Shown here one piece after another: positions 1-9,900 of a stretch of DNA of 64,000 bases. Location: NCBI GenBank assembly GCA_004352715.1, contig SCFE01000058.1, positions 1,593,919-1,657,918 on the forward strand, read 5' to 3'. A program made the position numbers and the translations under genes. Within the stretch, counting starts at the first letter, position 1. Every line of letters begins with the position of its first letter. A model generated the notes under the pieces. That model worked only from the letters and a program-made list of their open reading frames with translations. It ran no database searches and was not told the DNA's origin. Source of the stretch: Hofstenia miamia. Taxonomy: Eukaryota > Xenacoelomorpha > Acoela.

Positions 1-161
1 CTGCAATAATTGAATAACAAATTTCGAATGTCGATTAATATCAGTTTTATGCTTTTAAGTTATAAATAAAATACAAAATACAAATAAGTTGTTATAATAG
101 TAATGTGAAGAAATTGAAAAGTTAACTATGTGAAAAAGTGTGAGATTTCTTACTTATATAT

Positions 162-1940
162 TTAAGGTAGATCTATCCCCTCACTAGTGATAAAAATGAA
201 GAAAAATCACCATATGAGAAAGTGACATATATTGATAGTATAGTCATATTTCTACATATTACAAGTGTCAGTAAGCAGCTTGGAGCCAGTATTTAGTAGT
301 TATGGGCATGCTAAGATCATAACCACCCATTAAAATTTGCCTAGAAACAAGTGTTTACAAAATAATATTTCCTAATGTATTAAGATAGGCTATAATAAGC
401 ATTTTTGAGCGCCATCTGTCGGGATAAAGATTTTTAAGTAAACAAATATTTCGTCTAATGATTTAGAAGCTATTTGGGCTGCTTTCATCATGGGCAGTAA
501 GAAAAATGGTGGAAGATCCAAGAAACGTAAGTTTCAGGGGAATAGATTCACCAAAACAAACCCTAATGAGACTGGCGATAGCAACCAACCTATTGTTGAT
601 AACGTCAATATTGAGCAAGATTCGTGTCCTTCAGCCAAGAAATTAAAACCCAATGAAGGATTGGAGTACAAACAAGCTACAAATGAAGAAGATGGATTTA
701 TTTTGATGGATGTAAGACTTCTGTTTCAATTTCTGACTGCCAACATGACATGTGAAGAATGTAAACATCAGAGTGTTACGTGCAAGCTAAACGTCGCCGC
801 AAAGAATGGTTACGCGCATGAAATTGTACTTGAATGTACAAACTGTGAAGAATGGCAAGCCAAATTCTGCAACAGTGACTCAGGAACTATAAACAATCAT
901 AAAGAAGTCAATGTTAGGATGGTGTCTTTTGTGAGATCCATTGGAAGAGGTCACAGTGCGCTACAGAATTTTTCAACCTACATGAACACTCCTCAACCCA
1001 TGACTTATCCCAATTATATGAAAATTTTCAAGAAAATACACTCAGCCAGCAAAGATGTTGCAAATGAAAGTATGAAAGCTGCTGCAAAGGAAGACATAGA
1101 GGAGACTAGATCTAGATCTAGTAGGCAAAGTACTAGTAATGCTAGATCTAGTGAAGATGAAGATGAAGTGGAAAGCTGTGCCGTGTCGATGGATGGTACT
1201 TGGCAGCGTAGAGGCCATGCTAGTCATCATGGGGTGGTCACATCAATTTCTGTGAGTACTGGTAAATGTGTGGACACTGAAGTACTGTCAAATATATGCA
1301 AAGGGTGCAGGCATTGGGAGACCAAGAAAGGAACGGAGGAGTATGAGAAATGGCGACTCACACATGATTGTCCGATAAATCATACTGGCAGCGCTGGAGC
1401 GATGGAGGCAGTGAGGGCAGTGAGGATTTTTGCAAAGTCAGAGCAGATAAGGAACCTTCGATATACACAATACCTTGGGGATGGAGACTCTGCATCATTT
1501 AAAAAGGTGACTGAAGCAAAACCATATGGGGAAGACAGAGAGAGAGAGAAACGAGAAATAGAAAGACAGGATCATGTTCAGAAGAGATGTGGGAGTCGGC
1601 GACTCGTAAATGAAAGCAAAGGGATGAAGATGAAACTCAGTGATGGAAAAGGTTTAGGTGGATTGGGAAGACTTACAAGCAAAAAGATAGACACTCTTCA
1701 AAATTATTATGGATTCGCAATTAGACAGAATGCTGGTAATTTAGAACAAATGCAAGCAGATGTGAAGGCAGTTTTGTACCACGTGGCATCCTCAGCGAAG
1801 AACCTAATGCACGATCTCTGTCCTACTGATTCCTGGTGCAAATACAAACTAGATAAAGAAAATTACAAACACAAAAATGGACTTCCAGAGACTGTAGTGG
1901 AATACATAAAACCAGTCTTCGACGACTTGGGGGACGCGAC
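162..1940 (+). mobile_element. TTAA-flanked DNA transposon, copy 1 (left part)
   Basis: The left end is TTAA (162-165) followed by the 13-bp terminal motif GGTAGATCTATCC. The same left end recurs at 2016 and 6156, and its inverse complement lies at 6875-6887 followed by TTAA. The first roughly 175 bp match 2016-2187 almost base for base. The copy carries the N-terminal 483 codons of the transposase and is cut at the single N at 1941, so its right end is not seen. TTAA may be a 4-bp target duplication or part of the terminus; with one complete copy this cannot be settled. Confidence 0.8.
490..1940 (+). CDS. Mutator-like (Sola-type?) transposase, N-terminal part
   Basis: An open frame of 483 codons runs up to the single-N gap at 1941. 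It starts with a basic, nuclear-signal-like N terminus (many K/R in the first 20 residues). A cysteine cluster of the zinc-finger kind follows (CEEC around residue 88, then CTNC). Next comes an acidic/serine-rich linker and then the catalytic core, with SMDGTW (Asp235) and YLGDGDS (Asp331/333). These match the first two acidic residues of the DDE/D transposase family annotated as 'Mutator-like transposase domain'. The remaining C-terminal piece is represented by the ORF at 2188-2520 in the neighbouring copy. The product would cut and reinsert the element. The frame has no internal stop, so the insertion looks young. Codons read past the N are flanking DNA, not transposase. Confidence 0.8.
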
Positions 1941-2015
1941 NACTTTGTTGTCAATATTCACTTTAAAAAACTACAATAATTTCTTAATTATTTTTTTTCC
2001 AAATGTTCGAAACCT

Positions 2016-2607
2016 TTAAGGTAGATCTATCCCCTCACTAGTGATAAAAATGAAGGAAATCACCATATGAGAAAGTGACATATATTGATAGTATAGTCAT
2101 ATTTCTACATATTACAAGTGTCAGTAAGCAACTTGGAGCCAGTATTTAGTAGTTATGGGCATGCTAAGATCATAACCACCCATTAAAATGAATGAATGCC
2201 TCAACAAGATGATATGGGATCTTTGCTCTAAGGAATACTTTGTGGAGAAAGAGACTATTGAACATGCAGTTTTTACAGCTGTATCATATTTTAATGATGG
2301 AGCCAAATCCATAATTCGGATCTTCCAAAAACTTGGATTCCATGGAGGCTACACCGCTATGGGTTGCGTCGCCAAAGACCATGCAAGGATTGCGAAATCC
2401 ACTGTGAAGTCCTCAGAGGCGACCAAGAAGAGGAGAAAGACCATTAGAGCAATTAAGAAGGGGTACAAGGACACCACCGAAGCACAAGAAGGGGATATGT
2501 ACACACCTGGGGGTCACTAAAGAGATTCGGTGAGTGAAATAATACTTTTTTCTCGATTTCCGAATATTCAAAATTTTGCATGGTTCTGTATCTTTCATGC
2601 ATGATAT
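2016..2607 (+). mobile_element. TTAA-flanked transposon, copy 2 (internally deleted, cut by gap)
   Basis: The left 172 bp repeat copy 1 (166-337) with only a few differences. The sequence then jumps directly into the last third of the transposase gene. It is therefore an internal deletion derivative that kept its 5' end and the 3' coding part. The right end is lost in the 1000-N gap starting at 2608. The last bases before the gap match 6300-6413 of copy 3. Confidence 0.8.
2188..2520 (+). pseudogene. Transposase C-terminal fragment
   Basis: A 110-codon open frame encodes the C-terminal end of the same transposase family as 490-1940, including MIWDLCSKEYFVEKETIEHA and a basic tail rich in K and R. 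The ATG is fortuitous: it lies just beyond the deletion junction, and the upstream DNA is the 5' untranslated end of the element. It is not expected to make an active transposase alone, although a short protein of this type could bind DNA. The last codons are shared with copy 3 (6196-6330). Confidence 0.7.
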
Positions 2608-3607
2608 NNNNNNNNNNNNNNNNNNNNNNNNNNNNNNNNNNNNNNNNNNNNNNNNNNNNNNNNNNNNNNNNNNNNNNNNNNNNNNNNNNNNNNNNNNNNN
2701 NNNNNNNNNNNNNNNNNNNNNNNNNNNNNNNNNNNNNNNNNNNNNNNNNNNNNNNNNNNNNNNNNNNNNNNNNNNNNNNNNNNNNNNNNNNNNNNNNNNN
2801 NNNNNNNNNNNNNNNNNNNNNNNNNNNNNNNNNNNNNNNNNNNNNNNNNNNNNNNNNNNNNNNNNNNNNNNNNNNNNNNNNNNNNNNNNNNNNNNNNNNN
2901 NNNNNNNNNNNNNNNNNNNNNNNNNNNNNNNNNNNNNNNNNNNNNNNNNNNNNNNNNNNNNNNNNNNNNNNNNNNNNNNNNNNNNNNNNNNNNNNNNNNN
3001 NNNNNNNNNNNNNNNNNNNNNNNNNNNNNNNNNNNNNNNNNNNNNNNNNNNNNNNNNNNNNNNNNNNNNNNNNNNNNNNNNNNNNNNNNNNNNNNNNNNN
3101 NNNNNNNNNNNNNNNNNNNNNNNNNNNNNNNNNNNNNNNNNNNNNNNNNNNNNNNNNNNNNNNNNNNNNNNNNNNNNNNNNNNNNNNNNNNNNNNNNNNN
3201 NNNNNNNNNNNNNNNNNNNNNNNNNNNNNNNNNNNNNNNNNNNNNNNNNNNNNNNNNNNNNNNNNNNNNNNNNNNNNNNNNNNNNNNNNNNNNNNNNNNN
3301 NNNNNNNNNNNNNNNNNNNNNNNNNNNNNNNNNNNNNNNNNNNNNNNNNNNNNNNNNNNNNNNNNNNNNNNNNNNNNNNNNNNNNNNNNNNNNNNNNNNN
3401 NNNNNNNNNNNNNNNNNNNNNNNNNNNNNNNNNNNNNNNNNNNNNNNNNNNNNNNNNNNNNNNNNNNNNNNNNNNNNNNNNNNNNNNNNNNNNNNNNNNN
3501 NNNNNNNNNNNNNNNNNNNNNNNNNNNNNNNNNNNNNNNNNNNNNNNNNNNNNNNNNNNNNNNNNNNNNNNNNNNNNNNNNNNNNNNNNNNNNNNNNNNN
3601 NNNNNNN
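2608..3607. other. Assembly gap (1000 N)
   Basis: Exactly 1000 N, a typical placeholder size. It begins inside transposon copy 2 and ends at an (AT)n run, so repeat structure probably broke the assembly here. Any apparent ORF crossing it is an artefact. Confidence 0.99.
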
Positions 3608-3646
<39 letters not shown>

Positions 3647-3652
3647 TATATC
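3608..3652. repeat. (TA)n microsatellite beside gap
   Basis: About 45 bp of alternating A and T with one C interruption, directly adjoining the N run. Confidence 0.95.
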
Positions 3653-3728
3653 CGTGCGCAAAGTGAGAGAAAAGGGGAGGGAGACATAGAGATAGAGAAG
3701 GAAAGAGTGTGGTGCAATATTGAAAAAA

Positions 3729-3911
3729 ATCGACGATTCGATGTTTTTAGAACTGCTAGGATATTTAGACACTGCAAGTTTGCTATGTCAATTTTTTAAA
3801 ATTTTAGGAGGGATGTCTGGGAAAGAAATTTGAGGTTGGATTACTCTAAGAAAGTTTCCAAGATTTTAAAGAACCAATCACCAACTCGTAAAATCCATTC
3901 TCCAAAAATAT
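3729..3911 (+). pseudogene. Possible F-box-like coding fragment
   Basis: One frame reads IDDSMFLELLGYLDTASLLC, which has the spacing of an F-box helix (hydrophobic LxxLxYLDxxSL). About 70 bp on, a second frame reads RRDVWERNLRLDYSKK, resembling the W-plus-basic end of F-box domains. The two halves are in different frames with no room for an intron, so this would be a frameshifted fragment. F-box proteins are adaptors of SCF ubiquitin ligases. The match is short and could be chance. The DNA from 3912 to 4317 shows nothing I recognise. Confidence 0.25.
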
Positions 3912-4314
3912 AACAAAACATGTATTATGGTATTAGATATAACTATGCAAAAATAGAAAACGCGTCGGCAAAATCATTTATTGCACTTTCATCAATTTCC
4001 ACTTCATGTTTCGGTGGGTCTTATCACTTTCAGATAACACTATTTTTGGATATCGTGAGTCTTTCAAGTACAAAATTAAAAATATTCATAGTTTTATAAT
4101 GCAAGCACGAATAAATTGCAAACACATCAACCATTTGCCTCATACTTAGAAATATGCATATGTATGATAGTACTCTGCATTATTATATAGTTCATCCTAC
4201 CAAGATTCTAAACAACCTAACCAATTTTAATCGGATGTTGCATTTTTATAGTTAAATGTTACTATACTTATATGCCAGTTAGGAATTGCCCATATACGTA
4301 CCATTACATTAATC

Positions 4315-4317
<3 letters not shown>

Positions 4318-4348
<31 letters not shown>
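4318..4348. repeat. (TA)n microsatellite beside gap
   Basis: About 30 bp of alternating T and A that runs straight into the 781-N gap. Confidence 0.9.
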
Positions 4349-5129
4349 NNNNNNNNNNNNNNNNNNNNNNNNNNNNNNNNNNNNNNNNNNNNNNNNNNNN
4401 NNNNNNNNNNNNNNNNNNNNNNNNNNNNNNNNNNNNNNNNNNNNNNNNNNNNNNNNNNNNNNNNNNNNNNNNNNNNNNNNNNNNNNNNNNNNNNNNNNNN
4501 NNNNNNNNNNNNNNNNNNNNNNNNNNNNNNNNNNNNNNNNNNNNNNNNNNNNNNNNNNNNNNNNNNNNNNNNNNNNNNNNNNNNNNNNNNNNNNNNNNNN
4601 NNNNNNNNNNNNNNNNNNNNNNNNNNNNNNNNNNNNNNNNNNNNNNNNNNNNNNNNNNNNNNNNNNNNNNNNNNNNNNNNNNNNNNNNNNNNNNNNNNNN
4701 NNNNNNNNNNNNNNNNNNNNNNNNNNNNNNNNNNNNNNNNNNNNNNNNNNNNNNNNNNNNNNNNNNNNNNNNNNNNNNNNNNNNNNNNNNNNNNNNNNNN
4801 NNNNNNNNNNNNNNNNNNNNNNNNNNNNNNNNNNNNNNNNNNNNNNNNNNNNNNNNNNNNNNNNNNNNNNNNNNNNNNNNNNNNNNNNNNNNNNNNNNNN
4901 NNNNNNNNNNNNNNNNNNNNNNNNNNNNNNNNNNNNNNNNNNNNNNNNNNNNNNNNNNNNNNNNNNNNNNNNNNNNNNNNNNNNNNNNNNNNNNNNNNNN
5001 NNNNNNNNNNNNNNNNNNNNNNNNNNNNNNNNNNNNNNNNNNNNNNNNNNNNNNNNNNNNNNNNNNNNNNNNNNNNNNNNNNNNNNNNNNNNNNNNNNNN
5101 NNNNNNNNNNNNNNNNNNNNNNNNNNNNN
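4349..5129. other. Assembly gap (781 N)
   Basis: A run of 781 N. Its irregular length suggests an estimated rather than placeholder size. It starts at a TA microsatellite. Confidence 0.99.
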
Positions 5130-6155
5130 ATCGTAGACGGGCCAGGTCCTAGGTCATTTATAATAGTTAAGATGGAAGCACACTAACAGATATAAGGAAT
5201 AATTTAAGAAAGGAAACATTTGCATCATTGAAACTCGCCCATCAAATTTAAATTATATTTGTATTTTTCATTGATTTTATATAGTTTTTATTGTAAATTT
5301 TATGTTAATACATTTTGAGCAAATACATGTACTGCATATTACTAGTCTTTCTTTGATCGGGTGGTAGATCATTGTTAGATTGGGCGGGTCGTGTGACAAC
5401 TCAAGTGTATTATAACGACTCATTTATAGACTTTGATTGCAAAACATAATTGAAAATCAATTTCAAAGTATTTCGAGGAAAAGTGCTGGAAGCTAGTCAT
5501 GAAGAAATTGACACTGCCCCAAAAGTCTACATTAGTTGGCTGCACTTGTAGATTTTCATAGTAGTTTTCACCCAAAGCCTTTGGATATGTCCAAAAATGA
5601 AAGAAAATGTTGCAAGTTACACTGTACAGAAGTTAAGTTTATATTCCAAATTTAGGTTTCTCCAAACCATCATAGCTATCTTCTGAATCACAAACAGTAA
5701 TGCGAACGTTTCGAAAGGTGATTGAAAATTAATAATAGCTAATAAATAATTCACTAAAACCCATCCTTTCAATCAGGGATTTTCCTGTTAGATTAAAGAT
5801 CAAAAAAACATGTGCGAGAGAATGTCCATATTTCAGGACGTAGTAACGATCTGAATTCTTGTGCCTGATTTAAATAATAGCGTAAACGCAAATGTTAGAT
5901 TAGTCATTACTTGGGCCTACAAAATTTTGTGAAAACTGATGCCAATCATGAATCAATGCCAGTATGATTTTAACAGAAAACGAAATAAATATTCAAACAA
6001 CACATTTTGAATCCAATTATTGTAAAAGAACTTTAACCAGCGGTGGAATCAGGTCGAAATGCTCACACCCCAACTGAACTCAAAGTTATATATTTGAATC
6101 CAATCATAACGTTACTTTTGAACCCAAAGAAACCAATTTTGAATAGGAAATAGCT
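5130..6155. other. No recognisable feature
   Basis: AT-rich DNA without a convincing ORF, RNA gene or repeat match within the window. If WDR11 continues to the left, this stretch would lie in its intron, but I see no WDR11 exon here. Confidence 0.5.
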
Positions 6156-6891
6156 TTAAGGTAGATCTATCCCATCACTAGTGATAAAAATGAAGAATTG
6201 CGAAATCCACTGTGAAGTCCTCAGAGGCGACCAAGAAGAGGAGAAAGACCATTAGAGCAATTAAGAAGGGGTACAAGGACACCACCGAAGAAAAAGAAGG
6301 GGATATGTACACACCTGGGGGTCACTAGAGAGATTCGGTGAGTGAAATAATACTTTTTTCTCGATTTCCGAAAATTCAAAATTTTGCATGGTTCTGTATC
6401 TTTCATGCATGATATTTCTACCAGTTTTTGTGCAAATGAGCTGAAATTTCTTCAGATGGTTTGCAATAGCTAGCTGTAGGGCATGTACTAAAATAAAAAT
6501 GTATCCTGGTTTAAAGATTTTTTTTGCCTTCCGAAGTAATGTGATGCACCTAATTTCCGGCACCTAAAAAGGCCCAAGAAGAACAAAATTTGAAAAAAAA
6601 GAAAGTTTTCAAGGTATCAAAAAGATAATAGTACAAGACCTAAAGCTATATGTCTTCATTACAGTTGTGAAGTTTCAAGTCAATCCAAGCATTAATCTTT
6701 GAGTAAATGTGTTTTGAAGTTTTGTTCTATTTTTAGCATAATGGCGGCCATCTTGGAAGCTCATTTGCATAAATTTTCAGAATTTATGTCGTATCATAAT
6801 CTTTGACCATTTTGAATATAACAATGTGGTGGATTTTTACTTATATGGCAAGAATTCAATTTTAGCCCCTCTAAGGATAGATCTACCTTAA
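6156..6891 (+). mobile_element. TTAA-flanked transposon, copy 3 (complete non-autonomous derivative)
   Basis: This is the one copy with both ends: TTAA at 6156-6159, 13-bp terminal inverted repeat GGTAGATCTATCC at 6160-6172, its complement at 6875-6887, and TTAA at 6888-6891. The element is 728 bp. After only about 36 bp of left end it jumps into the last part of the transposase gene (matching 2393 onward of copy 2), so it is a MITE-like deletion derivative. The right half (about 6414-6870) supplies the 3' end that is missing from copies 1 and 2. It lies 83 bp beyond the last visible WDR11 exon, so it probably sits in that gene's intron 16. Confidence 0.85.
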
Positions 6892-6973
6892 GAAAAGTGT
6901 ATATAGCGAATAAATTAACTCTTACACTACGCTTAGTTAAAACGAATATTTCAACATTTCATTAAGTTTTCAC

Positions 6974-9900
6974 CTTTTGCTTGTCTTTGTTTTAAATCCC
7001 ATAAGCTTACGTAGCCTTCGGTGTCACCCAAAGTCATGCAGTCACCTTTCCATGATATAGTAGTTACACCATTCATTCCCCGCTAAAATATATACTCATT
7101 ATTGAACGCGTAACACAAAGAAACCTCTGGAGGTGTTTTTGAAGCGGACATTATGGCGCCACCTTCAACTGTAAAATTATACAGATACCCTGCTTTATCA
7201 GTAAACACAACGTTCTCCTTAGGTAAGGAACTGCTTTCTTCATTAGATCTTTGGATCTTGTAACTTGAAGGAGACCACTCCTAAATTAATACAATATATG
7301 TACATAATATCTTATTAAAACATCTAAACCATACTTGATCTCAATACAGAAATAATTATTATATTAACATTTTTTCAAATAACATCAGAAGAGAATGACG
7401 TCATACATACTTGGCGCCACGTGTAATTAAGATACTCCCACACACCTTTTACACACAGATATAGTTGAAAAATCCTGAAGGACAAACATTGTCTATTAAG
7501 CAAGCAATTCATTGCTTAATTTTGAATGAAATTGATTACAGCTAATCGGGTAAAAGCAAAATTTATAGGTAATTTAAAAAATATATCACACTATATATTA
7601 TAGGAAATGCCTCATTTTCTAGTGGAAATTGAGAATTTTAAAGCTTTTCTAGAAACGAATAAGAGAAAATTTGATTTTCAATTTTTATGAATAGCCTGTT
7701 TCACATTAGTCAGTAATAATTCCATTAGGCAAAAAATAACACCATTAGCAGATAAAATCAAGGTGGGAAATTATTAACATCTTTAGTACTGTCTAGTCAC
7801 TCTAGCGACTATCCTTCAAATTGAAAACTTAACAATTGAGATTTTATACAATTTGCAATATACCACACTATTAATTCATGAATCAGCTATTGTATTAATT
7901 AACTTACATTTAATATTGATAATTGGAAAGTGAAAAGAATCTTTCTACTTATTAATAAAATAAATGAAAAACTACAAATAAACCTCAGTCGAAACACGTC
8001 TGAGTTTGCAATAAGCTCAAAGTTCTTTCATTTTTGTTACGAAGTTGTTTTTATTGAATTTTTCTGAAAAAAATAATTACGCTAGACAGGGTTGTAATGC
8101 TGTTACTGGCACCGCAATCCAATAAACTTTACCAAGAATTGAAAGCATATAATATATTATAATTCAAGATGGAAAATAAATGCATCCAATAAAGTGCTCA
8201 AAGGTATTAATGACAAGCTTTGACAAAAATATTGAAAAATTTAAAAGAAAGGTAGTTTTTGCAATGATTTCTTAGTAAGGGTTATAAAATATGATGAAGC
8301 AGATTACTCGATCGTTGATGACACATAATATAACATATCGATGAAAAGAATGCCTAAAATCATCTATTTTTAGCTGAATGACCATACAGCGCTTAAATCC
8401 ATTATCGAATTTATTTATAGCGACTAGTTTAAACAAACATTATGATGACGATAATCTAAGCACACTAATATACTTTTAAGAGATACGAAGTATGTTCTAC
8501 TCACCAACGATGAAATCAAAGAAAATTGACTTTTCATTTCCCGCAGCAAACGCAGGGATTTCAGGTCCCAAAGTTCAAACGGTTTTTCTTTGAAGACAAC
8601 GATGAAGTATGATCTAGATAAAGGAAAGAAATTATATACTAGCAATAAAACAAAAATGAAGAGCTTACTTGGAGGTTGAAACTTTGATAGCTTCTATGTT
8701 ACTGGAATCAGTTTTTTCATTTCGAATGTTACGTGTGTGTCCTAAACAAAACTCACAAATATGGACTTGAATGCATAAAATAAGTTCACCTGTTTCAATA
8801 TCAGTGATACAAATTTCATTACGAAAGGAAGTCAGACCAGAGTAGGAAAATGAAATCATTTGATGCAACGAGTACCATGTGATTCCTCTAAACAAATTAT
8901 AACGATTTAAAAAGAAAAACAAGTTTCAATGCGAATACTTAGAGATAAATGAAAAGAGAAATACCTTACTTGCGTAGAATGTACTGCGATTGAACGATAT
9001 GTTTTCCCAATTCCAAGATCAATAATTTGAATAATTCCAGAAGAGAGTCCTAAAAGTAATACAATACAAAAAACTACTAAAAAATTGCCGATGATAAAGA
9101 GTTAAAGAATTAAAGCACCAGAGAAAACTTTCAATCTAAAAAATAAAATAATAACTTAAAAGTATGAGCTAAACCATTGACAACCTACAAGGAAATTCAC
9201 CTCTTTAATTAAAATATATACTAAATGATTCAACATCACTCTACTCTCAATTTATCAAGAATGGCGTTTTGAGTCCACTAATAGAAAGATAAAAGATTAA
9301 GTGCAAATTGCTTGGAATAATTGTATAGTATGTTGGAACAAATCATTGATGAGATTCAATGAGATTCCTATTATATATGATAAATACTAAGAGTGATTCA
9401 ACATCACTCTACTCTCAATTTATCAAGAATGGCGTTTTGAGTCCACTAATAGAAAGATAAAAGATTACGTGCAAATTGGTTGGAATAATTGTATAGTATG
9501 TTGGAACAAATCATTGATGAGATTCAATGAGATTCCTATTATATATGATAAATACTAAGAGTGATTCAACATCACTCTACTCTCAATTTATCAAGAATGA
9601 CATCTTGCAATTAACAATTAAGAAATAGATATTAAAAGTGCAAATTATTAGGAATAATTGAAATACATTGGTCATTTTCAATAAAAATTATGATTTACAA
9701 TAAACTGAAACAAGAAATAAGTAATAAAAATGTTTCAAATGGTTAGAGTAAATCTATACATACATGTCAGTTGGGATTGACTTTTAATAACAAAGACTTA
9801 TATTACAAAAATTAATAAAATTTGTTTATTATTTCTCAAGATGCTGAGCGAACGCAATAACATTATACATATAAAAATACCATTAATACCCTGCAGCTAT

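Noticed and set aside
2413-3799. Long ORFs across 2413-3799 on both strands
   Set aside because: They consist mostly of N translated as X plus (TA)n; no coding content.
4272-5186. 304-codon ORF
   Set aside because: Runs through a TA microsatellite and the 781-N gap.
9227-9660. CRISPR-like array
   Set aside because: 168-bp contiguous tandem units without spacers in a eukaryotic intron.
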